Origin: Penelope pileata
Taxonomy: Eukaryota; Chordata; Aves; Galliformes; Cracidae
Assembly: GCA_013396635.1 (NCBI GenBank)
Contig: WBMW01003969.1
Span: 765,426 to 829,425, forward strand
DNA: 64,000 nucleotides
Direction: 5' to 3'
The notes under the pieces: generated by a model
Told to the model about the DNA's origin: nothing
The model's input: only the letters and a program-made list of their open reading frames with translations
Databases searched by the model: none
Position numbers and translations under genes: made by a program
Shown here: positions 28,401-40,400 of the stretch, piece by piece
How positions within the stretch are numbered: position 1 is the stretch's first letter
Layout: each line of letters opens with the position of its first letter

Positions 28401-31400
28401 CTCCTTCACATCAATTTGGAATAAGAAATATCTCCAGTTTTCCACTTTATTTTTAACTTCATTTGAGTTATGAGGGATGCTAAGAAGATGTTTCATGATA
28501 TTACAGATTTTTCTCAGTGTGTGCCTGCTGTCAAATGGAAGACTATTACTGTTGCACATTTCTTTTTTTCTGCTCTTGTAATGGTGTGGATGGAATAAGA
28601 AAATGTTTTCTCTTTTTTATTTTCCCCTCAAGAAGGCATAAAATTGACAAAAATTCTTCTTGGAAAGGAATGTTTTTAGAAGAGAGGTATTTAAATTATT
28701 TAAGACTCAGACAAAAACACTTTGCTTAATAGAAGCCTCTGGAGCACAGCACTTACAAAATTAAAAATCTGAAGGAAAAGTAGCTTGATTAAGAATAGTG
28801 GTAGCTTATTTAAAAAATAATGCAGATGTAATTTATCCTATAAAGTTAATTTCACCACTGATTCCTTCAGCTGCACTTTTCCCCTTAAAAAAAAAAAGCC
28901 AGAATCAAATGAAACAAATCAAAGTTAGAATTAATGTGCAGTGATGTTATTTCAAAAAAATACGATGATCAAAGAACTCCATTATCTGCATTAGTGTTTG
29001 CTTGAGACATTTTTGTTATTTAGCAGATGAGAATAACCTGGTTGTGCAGCAGCTATTAGGGATGGCTCAGCAACCTCCTGTCACCACACAGGGAGACCCC
29101 CTCTCACCCCCGACATGCACATTCTCTGCTCTATCTGCTGCCCTCCTACTCATGACTGCAAGCCTTGACCATATGATCCTTAACTTTGTAGTTATCCCCC
29201 AGGCAGATCCTAAAATAGCCAACAGCAAGAAATTCAGTTATGAAGTGAGGAAATTGCCTGCAAGATCTTCCTGAGGAGATCAGGGAGATGAAAGGTAGCA
29301 AAGCTATGAGCAGACATGTTAAGTTGTGGAGACAAATGCTTTTTATCATCTTTTTACGTACGTAGCTGGGAATCAGGGGATATCAATATTGACATATGGC
29401 CAGTCTCACTTTGCAGAAGTGTGAGTTAAAAAGAGATGCTGATGTGCCTGAAAGCTCTAGGAAAACCAGGGACTCGGGGAGGAGAAGTCCTCTCTGCTTG
29501 ACTGTAAAAGCTGCTTTTTGATCTTGTTCAATGGAATTTGTAGACCACATCATGGCAGTGGTATTTGGGGAGATTCACTGAAAAACAGCAGCAGAGCTGA
29601 AGACCTTGGGATACCCCCAGCAAGAACATTGACATATATACCAGTGAAGTTGCAGCTTGGGACTGTTGCCACTATCCTTTCTCTCAACACTTCTTTGGTT
29701 TTATCTTCTGTATAACAATTCTTCAGGTACTTCAGTATAGCCATAAATATCCCCCTCAGGTTTTACTTCTCCCTGAACAAGCCTTCATCCTGTCCTGGTA
29801 TGTCCTGTCCTCTGGTCCCCTCATCACCTAGTGGCCCTCCATTGGTCTTAAATGCAATTTGTGCATATCTTTCTTATATTGGAGGGGGATTAAAATAAGA
29901 CACCGTGCTCAGACATGGCCTCACAAACATCCATCCAAAAGGAATATCCACTCTCTCCAGCCTAATGGCGATGCTTTTGCTAATCCAGCCCACCACACAG
30001 TTGGCCATAACTGCTGTGAGGTAACCCTTGCCAACATATGTCCAACTTGCTGCAGACACCTCAGGGGCTGTTTCACCAAGTTGCTACCTAGCCAGCCTGA
30101 ACTGTTGCTTCAGTTTATTCCAGCTCATATGCAGGATTTGGCAATAACAGTGTACAAACAGTTTAAAAAAAAAAATTAGTCAAGGATTTTAGGTTCAGCT
30201 ATTTTTAAAGGTGCATTAGATTTCTCTTCTACGTTTCTGTCACCAACGGAAAGGAGTAAAGAGGCTGAGATGCTCTATTAACTGACATTTCACTACCATT
30301 TTTGGCTTTCTTTTAAGCATGAACGGGGCTGAATTTTCTCTGTTTAAAAAGCTTCAGTCTTTGATAATGACCCTCGTGTACCTTACTGTTAATTACTGCT
30401 ACATCCTCTTAGCTGAAGTTCTGTTTTAATGTCGTTTATAGTCAGGCATGAACTGCTTTAAAAGGAAGTGATTTTTAAGAGTGTGTATTAAGAGTCTGAT
30501 TTTACGTGGTGTGATGAAGGGAGAGCATAACTACAGCTTGGAACTGCCGCACATATGCACTGTCCTGTCCCCTTGTTATTGGAGCTGTGTTCCTCTGCCA
30601 CAGAGAGCTGCAAGGTCCAGTAAAAACCTCGGCCAAAGACTGTGTTCCTAAAGCGTCTTAGAAGTGCTTCCAAGCATTATTTCAGGGACCTTCCTAACAT
30701 CAGCCTCCATATTTCTTATCTAGCTGGGTTGGATGGACACAACTTTGAATGACTATTTAGATAGTATAATGGGTAGTGACTCTTCAGAAGATTGTAAGTT
30801 TCTTAGGACAAATTGGTAGCATAATCAGATGGATTTCACATCAGTTTCTATAGGCAGTCAACAGCATCATATAACTTAATTACCAGGAATTTGAAGAAAC
30901 ACTATGATCAGACACCATGTTAGAGGTGAAGCCTGAAGTGGACTGTTTGGAGGGAAATGACGCTAAAAAAGCTTGAGGAAAAGAACATCTTGCTTCCTTG
31001 TTTTGTGATTTCAGGACTCTGTTTTCATAAAGACAGACCATAATCCACTCAAGAATTCTCTTAAGTCTCCACAAGTAAGAAACTGGAAAAGTGGTGGAAT
31101 GTGAAATGTTCGGAAAACTGGTTCAGAGAAAAGATAAAAAATAAAATCTTTATCCATACAGTTATCCTGCCCATGATCAGTGGGGATTTGCTGATCTCCA
31201 CTGGAAAACACAAACACAAAAGGTTCAGGGGTTTGTTTGTTTGTTTTGTTTTTTGTAGATCTGGGGACTTCTTTGTTTTTGCTGCAGGCTTCCCTGAATC
31301 ACAGTAGTGAACCCGTGAAGGAATAAGAGATCGTGTGTAGGCTTTTCATGTTGCAGGATAAGGAATTCTGTTAACAGTAGCTATTCTGAAGGAGGCAAGG

Positions 31401-34400
31401 TCCCAGTTGTAGAGCCTCTGGGATAAAAAAGTGTCATGCAGTGGTTTTGAAATAATATATTGTATATACACATTACAAGTAATCTTGTCTAGCTGAAGCA
31501 TTTTGATGTGACTGCAATTATACAGAGAGACTCCAAGGTGCCTCAGGTATGACATCACTCATTTCAAGCAAAGGTTCAAATTCCCATCTTGCCTAGAAAC
31601 AGAGACAACACATCAGTTTTTGATTTACAACAGCAGATTCTTACAAGCTCTTCTCAACACTTTAAATGTGCAGGAATTGGAACAGAAAAAGAGGCAGGCT
31701 CCAGTGCTTGGCTCCCTTCTTGCACATCTTCTGTCTTTATGTCTACGTGCCAGTTTTACATTTATTATAGGTGTCACTCTCATCCACTCAAGTTATCAAA
31801 ACTCGCGCAGATATTCGAGGGATAGGTGTATCAAGGAGGGTGGTGTAGAAAGGCAGACTTGCTTGTCTGCCATGAGATCTATAATGCACATCAAACCAGG
31901 CAGTGATAAAATGTTCTATGGATTCCTCTCCCCTTGCAAAAAACACTTCAGTGTCACATTTAATTCATTTCATTTTTGCTGATCTGGCTTCTTCCTCTTA
32001 ATAGGGGTGGCTTAAGGAATTAGTTAAATTGAAGCATACCTAAACCTGCAGCTGGACCAGAGGAGACTAAAATACATATCCCTAAAACAGGGTCTTTACC
32101 CAAACGATTTGTGTAGCTGAAATCAGCTGACTGCTGAAGCCTATCACCTAGGTGATTACATATAGATTTGGGGGTTTAGAAACTAAACTTGAGACGTTTG
32201 TCTCTGTGTTAACTCAAAATGCTATTTAGTAAACGTGGCATTATGTAAACTTGCTTTCTAAGCAGCTTAGAGACCTGAGAATGGGAAAACGGAGTCTTTC
32301 ATCTGAGTGATGCCAATGTGAATTAGCTGCCATACTAAGTAACAGCGATATGCCAGCCCCTGTCCAGTGAAGAAATAACTACATTATGCAACTGCAGCCC
32401 CAGCCAGCCCCAGCAAAAAGCAGTGTTTGGCTGGATATGGATTTAACTTCCTTCAACGTGTCTGGAAGGATGTAGAGCAGGGCTGTTTTGCATTGTAACT
32501 CCTGTAACTCCCTCTTCTGGCCGAAATACGACAAGTACAGCTCTTTTTGATCAGTGCATTGGCTGGCCTTTTGGAGTCAGGCAGCCTTGATCCTTCTGCT
32601 TGGGATTTGTTGGCTGTCTGCACGCCTGTGTGGCTCAGCATGAGCTGCCTGGGACTGCTGAGCTCCAGCTGTGGGGTCTGGACACATACGTATTGCTGCT
32701 GGCCAACATGCTCTCTCTGGTTTCTGCACTACGGCCACATAATCTAGGTAAGGGAGATGAGCACTGCTTTTTTTTTTTCTTTTTTTTTCTTTTTCTTTTT
32801 TTTTTTCTCTTTTTGACAGAGAAAGCCTGTATAAAATACTGTTATGTGGTATTTTATGTCTTTAGGCTGAATCACCATGGCCATGAAGGACGATGAGTGA
32901 CAGTGAGACTAGAAAGCCTGGCTGATCCCCTTAGTTGCAGCAAGGTATGCTGTGTATTGCCAAGCCTCCAGCTCTCCTCTGCTCTTGTTTAGTGTCTGGG
33001 GTTGTAGGCACAACCCTGCTCTAAAGGCTAAAAGGGGAGAGTCCTGTTACAGCAATGGGCAACAGGCCCAACAGAACCACTGACTCACTGGGCACTGGTC
33101 AGAAAGCCAGATCAGGTAGTTTCAAAGCTGATGGAATAACATGTCACTGAAGAGATCTACCTCTGCTGGGTGAACGCTGGTGCTGCTCAGGAGAATGTCA
33201 GGCTTGGGTGTGCAAAGAAGGGATCCAGATCCAGCATTAGACTAGAAACTCCAGAGGCTGAAGTCTGAATGAATGGACTCGATAGGACACTGAGCTGCTT
33301 GGTGTTGTATCTTCCCTTCCAGATGGAGAAGCTCCTGAAGAGAACAGAGAAGCAGCATTAGCGCTCTGAGGTTTATCAGCCTCAACAAACATAAGAGTAT
33401 TTGGTGTTTTATAGATTACCAAGTACTGTAGCTCAAGTCTGCTTTCCAAGGTCAAAAAATTCTGTGAGATTTTAAGGAAAGTGGCTGTCAAAAGGATGCG
33501 CCCTCCTTCCCCTGCTTTCATGTTTCTGCCTCCCCTCTCGTACTAAGACTTAAGAGCCTGCTTGAAGGGAAATCTCACCATGTGTGTTTATCCTCCTGCT
33601 AGGTTGGCTGTCAGCTGGATTGGCCCCCACACAGTTTATCAGGCAGACCCACAACAGCCAGTACCAGCCCAAGGTGAGAGGTAGGAAGGTGTAGCTGGGA
33701 ACAAGAGTGAGGATAGAACCAGTTCTCACTGCAGCATTCACTTGGTTCAGCTTGAAGACAGTATCGTACCAAGTTAGAAGCAGTGAATCCAGTGATTGAA
33801 AATGAAACATTGTGAGGCTTCTGCTCAGGACATTAGCCAGTAAAAGAAGTATAGGCTGAAACAGCATAAAGATCTGGTGATTTCTGCTTCAAACTCAGAA
33901 GCCCAGGTAGGGATGCCCACGCAGCAGCAAACTACTCATCTCTTGCCGCTTCCCGAGGCTTTGGACAGAACAGGCAGATGCTGCATGTGTGTGCTCAGGC
34001 ACTGATGGCACCATCTGGTGGTTGTACGGGCAGCAGCCGAAATTGTCAGTCCTTTTCCCATCTTTGAAGTTTTTTGTGCAGATTACAGAAACTCAGCTAA
34101 GAGTTGCAGCAGCAGTGCCCAGCAGCTTCACTGACAAGTTCCGCCATTTTACTGCGGTGTGGCTTCGTAAACCCGTGGTTTGTAACATGTCTTACCTTCA
34201 CGCCTCAAAGCCTTGCACACTTCAGTCCAGGCTTTAAAATGCCATTTAATGTTCTGAACAAGTTTGTTGGCCTTTCATTTAAAGAAAAAATGATCATCTG
34301 TATTTCATGTCTAACAAAGTTGTCACCTTGACAACTGGTGGTAGAATGCTCAACTCAAAGAATAAGTAATTGCTTATTGCAGTTGTTAGCTAGCTTCTCT

Positions 34401-37400
34401 GGAGGAGAATACAAAATGCATTTTACTTTCTCCATGTTGCTACACAAAGCCAAATTAAAGCTAATTACTTCTAATTCCTTTTCCATCCTGTATGACTCAA
34501 TAATATAATAGCATGGTGTAGTATATGCCATAAAGGTGTGTGGTTTTTTTAGTACATTGAACTGTAATCATTTCTAACTGAAAACTAGCACTAGTCCATT
34601 AAGGATCTTTATGTTGTTGGTCCACCAAGGTGAAAAGGGTTTTATTGATGAGCTTCTTAAATAAAAAGTGCATAAGTTTGTATTCTGTGTGTTGCAAAGC
34701 CAACAGTCAACTATCCCACAGTATTAACCACTGATCAAAATCAGCAAAGCATGTAGAAGTCCTTGAATTCTACTGGAGTGAAAAAAATAGGGTTTTTAAG
34801 TGTATTCTGCATTTCACCTGAAAAAAAGGTTTCAAAAGGATAGAATTTTATTTGTTTCATCTTTAAGAAGAAACCACGATTAGTGTGAATAATAATAATA
34901 ATATTGTGTTGCAGACATTGCTGTCTCTGGATGGACGGTTGTTCAGCTGCAGATAGTTTCCAGCAAGAGTGTGTTCCCAGGTATTGGGAAAGTTCTGCTT
35001 GATGAGTATTTACAGCTCTGTTAAGAGCTTCTTAAAAGATGTGTTGCACATTACACATCTTACACAAGGTTGATGCATTGTGAAAGTTCACACTCCTAAT
35101 ACATTTATTCAGTCTTTGATGAGAAATCCCAAGTTTGAAAAAGTACATTTATAAGCTATCATAGTCACAAAAAAAAATTCTGCAGAGCCTGCCTAGAATC
35201 TCCTTATGTGCATGCCTCAGTGCAGTTCTTCCCATGCTCTCTCAGTCACCTCAGTCACCAGTATATACAATGTTTTGTTTTGTGTTTTGTTTTTTGTGTG
35301 TATTTTTGTTGTTGTTGTTTGGTTTTTTTCCTCTGGGACACTGAATACGATATATTTGAACATCTCTGGTCTTCTGAAATGCATGCAGGCACATGAAGCT
35401 GGGGAAAATCTTATTGTACCCGAACAATCAGAATATGCATGAATCATTTCACTAGTTGTTCAGACCATCCTGGTTTTCTAACTTCTGTCATTCTATTCCT
35501 CTTGGGGCTTCTCTCATGGTCTTTTAACTCTCTTGTATTTTGGGGCCTCATCCTGCAGTGCCCTCCATTTGGATGGACCCTTTCATCCTGTCCCCTCATG
35601 TGCTGTGATGTGTGCCAAGTGGGTGACTTCCTTTACAGAATCACAGAATCACAGAATCACAGAATTGCAGGGGTTGGAAGGGACCTCAAGAGATCATCGA
35701 GTCCAACCCCCCTGCCAGAGCAGGTTCCCTATAGCAGGTTGCACAGGTAGGCATCCAGGCGGGTCTTGAATATCTCCAGGGAAGGAGACTCCACAACCTC
35801 CCTGGGCAGCCTGTTCCAGTGCTCCGTCACCCGCACCGTGAAGAAGTTCTTCCGCATGTTGGTGCGGAACTTCCTGTGCTCCAGCTTAAGGCCGTTGCCC
35901 CTTGTCCTGTCCCCACTGACCACCAAAAAGAGGTTCCCCACCTCCATTTGCCTCCCACAACTAAGATACTTATAAACATGTATCAGGTCCCCTCTCAGCC
36001 TTCTCTTCTCCAGGCTGAACAGACCCAGATTACTGAGCCTCTCCTCATAGGGGAGATGCTCCAGGCCCTTTATCATCTTTGTGGCCCTCCGCTGGACTCT
36101 TTCTAGGAGGTCCCTGTCTTTCTTATACAGGGGAGCCCAGAACTGGATGCAGTACTCCAGCTGAGGCCTGACCAGGGCAGAGTAGAGGGGAAGGATCACC
36201 TCCCTCGACCTGCTGGCAATACTCTTTTTAATGCACCCTAGGATCCCATTGGCCTTCTTAGCCACCAGGGCACACTGCTGGCTCATGGCCAACCTGTCAT
36301 CTACCAGGACCCCCAGGTCCCTCTCTGTAGAGCTCCTCTCCAGCAGGTCGTCCCCCAGCCTGTACTGGTACATGCGGTTATTCCTCCCCAGGTGCAAGAC
36401 TCTACACTTGCTTTTGTTGAACCTCATCAGGTTCCTCTCTGCCCATCTCTCCAGCCTGTCCAGGTCTCGCTGAATGGCAGCACAGCCTTCTGGCGTGTCA
36501 GCCACTCCCCCCAGCTTCGTGTCATCAGCAAACTTGCTGAGGGTGGACACAATCCCCTCATCAAGGTCATTGATGAAGACATTGAACAGGACTGGACCCA
36601 GCACCGACCCCTGGGGAACACCGCTAGTTACAGGCCTCCAGCTGGACTCTGTGCCGTTGATCACTACCCTCTGAGCTCGGCCAGTCAGCCAGTTCTCAAC
36701 CCACCTCACAGTCCACTCATCTATCCCACATTTTCTCATCTTTGCTATCAGGATGTCATGGGAGACAGTGTCAAAAGCCTTGCTGAAATCAAGGTAGATG
36801 ACATCCACTGCTCTCCCCCCATCTACCCAGCCAGTGATGTTATCATAGAAGGCTACCAGGTTGGTCAAACATGATTTCCCCTTGGTGAATCCATGCTGAC
36901 TACTCCTGATAACCTTCTTCTCTTCCAATTGCTGGGAGATGGCATCCAGAACAAGCTGCTCCATCACCTTTCCAGGGACAGAGGTGAGGCTGACTGGCCT
37001 GTAGTTCCCTGGATCCTCCTTCTTGCCCTTCTTGAAGACCGGAGTGACATTGGCTATCCTCCAGTCTTCAGGCACTTCTCCCGTTCTCCAAGACCTGTCA
37101 AAGATGATAGAGAGCGAGAGGGAGCTTTGATGGCGGATTGCTGGACGTACACAGCTACTTTCTGTGTGCTTTCTGCTCAGTACCTAGCATAAAAAATTCA
37201 GACACAAGTTTGTTAGTACATTAGTTAGATTATAGTGGGGTTATTTAGAGGTCCCTATTGGTGCCCTGAAAATTAAAAGCAACAGTGTTCCCACTGCGAC
37301 ACTGATGAAGCCTCAAGCATTTTATGTGAATATATATGTACTCAATATATACACTGTTCAACTAGTGCATTTAATACAGCCTCTTTTCCTTCTCTTCAAG

Positions 37401-40400
37401 ACAAAATAATTCCAGAAGAGCATGATAAATGTAAAAAACCTACATTTCAGCCAGCAAGACATTCGGTATTTCAGACGTGTGAAGGATAGTGTCTTCCAAG
37501 ATGACCCACAGTAGTATACTTAAAGATTCATATATTTCTTACATATTCTAGAAGCTTTAAGGCAAAGAGGAGGAGAAGAGTTGTTTCATATATTTGGGTT
37601 ACATTACCAGAAACAAGATAAACAGTTTTTGCATTCTTGTGGAAAAGTTAATTACTGATGTGATACAACGTCATTTTAATCAGGACAGTAATCAGTTCAC
37701 ATTACAAGCCTTATAATCGAGGTAAAGTAATCAATGTAAGTAATCAGCTATAATAAGCAATTAAAAATCTAACTGCATCAAGCAATAACTAAAATTACAG
37801 CCTTGAATAATATCAGCTCATTGCATCATTAGAAACTTGTGCAAAAGCCAGTGGTAAACCCAAGATTTTCACTACACAAAAGAGCTATTGCAGGTATCAT
37901 TGGAAGGTCCTCAGCCTCATGCTGGGAGATGTTAGATAGCAAAATGTAATTAAAGAAAAGCAGTCATATTCTAGTGTCAGGCTTGGATTTAGCACAGATC
38001 TGACGCATTAAGGAAGTAGTCTTTCTCGTTGGCATCTTGCGTGGCCCCAACTCTCCAGCACAGCCAAAGCTGTTGACATACTGCTCTGTAGCTCTGATGT
38101 CATACTGCTTTGCAGCACAGCAGCCCTCAGGCAGGCAGCATCTCAGCAGCCCTGCACACACCTCTCTGCTGCCTTCCACCGTCTACACCTGCAGCAGCTG
38201 AAGGTGCTGGCCTGCTGAGCCCCTGTGGGGATGTACAGAGCTGGCAGCTCTTGCTTCTTCCACTTGTCCTGCGTGTGCTCGTGAAGACTGATGGGCATCT
38301 CCTCCCTCATTCATGCCAGGCAGAATATAGCCAAAAGTAATTGGGGGAAAAAAACCCAACTATTTGGAGAGGATTTAACCTCTCCTAACAGAACTTTATC
38401 CTTATGGAACAGGCCTGTCTGTACACGTCATGTAGTGGTGGGTCAGCTTCAGCATTTGGAGGCTTTTTATTTGACTATGGTTGTAATACCAGCCCAGAAA
38501 TCTTTCCCAAACAAAGGAGAGTGTGACTGAGGCTACTGCTACAAAACAGTTCTAATGGAACAAAAATCACTGGGGAAATACAAAATGAGATGTATTTGTG
38601 TATATGTGTTTTCAGCCTTGAAAGATGTGTACCTCGGTATATAGGTATTCTGAGTTCTTGCTGGTTTGAAAGAGCTGATGTGAATTTCTAGTGCTCCTAA
38701 GCATTAGAGAAGAGAATTGTGTAGGATCAAGTCTTTCAAATTAAATAGAAATCCTAAAAAGAGCTCATGGAAAGCACAGCATAAAACAAATCTGGTTTGT
38801 GAGAGTAAAGAAGTATTTAATCCATACCACCTGCTTTTCCTGTTCTCAGCACTGGAGTTGGATTACTTCTGAATGGCAGACGAGACAGGGAAGGTCCCTA
38901 GGCTGGAGCTCAGTGTTTCCGGAAGCAGGTTAGTTCTTAAGATACATTCATGCAGGGCAAACAGAAGCACAGGAGAGGGTAAGTGGTGACTGCAGGCTGC
39001 AGTGAAGCTCACAGCACTGCTGTCACAACATGACATCACCCAAAGTATTTAAACAAAACTGGGAATTTATTCCCAGAGGATCACGAATGCCTTGTAGTTA
39101 CAGTAGTGGTACAGTATGGACAGAAGTGTCCTGTCTGTCTCTCTGCATCACTGTGAAGGTTTTTTTCCACTGTGTGCTTGGGAACTCTTGACTTTTAAGG
39201 CAGGGACAATATATGCAGACACTGAATCAAAACACAGTAGCCAAGACTTCAGCTTAGGTCAAAAGAACATGTCAAAACCTAATTCTATGACTTAGTTTAT
39301 TAACTTTGCTATTTATAGGACCCTGCAGGCAGGACCATTATAGAACTGTTGCAGCCCTGGGCTGCATAACCTCAGGGCTAGATGCAGAAGTTGGACTGTG
39401 GAGGTCCAGAAATAGCTTGCTCTTTCTCTTTTTGTGCTCACCCTTCCAAATCCCACCCAAGCACTCCCTGGCAGCCTGGAACTTTCTATGTTGTTAGTCA
39501 AAGCGATGCTCTCAAGAGGACAAAACAGAGAAGGAGTAGGAAACAAACCCTGGTGTCATGGGAAGAAAATGCTGAAATGCAGAAATGACAAGATTTAGAG
39601 TCCCACTTGACAAAATAAAACTAAATTGACATTGGGATTCAAAAGCTGATGGTGAGCTTGGTGGAAATGAGATAAAAGTGGTTAATAACTCTTGAAAAGA
39701 CTCTCACAGTGAACAGTCAAAATGTGAGGCAGAAAGGAAATATCAGTAGACTTCATGTTCTTTCCATAACTTACTGTATTTTCCCAACTTGCTTCTTTTC
39801 ATAAAATAGAAAAACAAGAAAGGTATTTTTACAGTTGCTGTCTTTCAGATGTCTCTGCATAGTGTTAAGGGCTTTATTTTATAGTATCTGGATTTCCTTT
39901 CAGAGCTGTAGTTTTTTAAAACTCGGTGTTTTTTACAATCACAGCATTCCAGATTGCTGTCAACCGCATGCTTACAGCCAATTTATTATGTGTTTTGAGT
40001 TTTTTAGTGAATGTGAGAGAGAGGGAGATGCTATGGCTGGTTCAAGTCCCAGCCCTTAGTATTCCCTGGCACTTTCTGAAGGAGCACGCCTGCTCAACCC
40101 AGTGCAGCAAATTCCTGGAGCTACAGACTGGCACTCGTGTCAGAGCAGTTCTGCTGTTGAAGGACAAGAAGAGAAGCCCACATTGTCCTGTGGTGGTGGC
40201 AGGCAGCCCCGGGACACTGATCCTTCCAAGGTGGGACCTTGCCCTTTGGGAGCATGTGCTCCTTCCTGCCCGGTGGCTCCTGCAGCTGGGCTCCCCTCCC
40301 TTCCCAAGTGCTCTCTCAAGTACAAAAATTATGAAAATAATGCCATTATTACACAAATTTCAGTGCAGCATGTGAGGAGTAGTATTTCAATAACTATCTG

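Noticed and set aside
32767..32900. Long pyrimidine tract as a possible acceptor for an extra exon
   Set aside because: No downstream AG-exon-GT unit keeps the TMEM255B frame, and exons 4 and 5 already join perfectly.
36392..36874. 160-codon + strand frame
   Set aside because: It is the antisense shadow of the intact CR1 reverse transcriptase frame.
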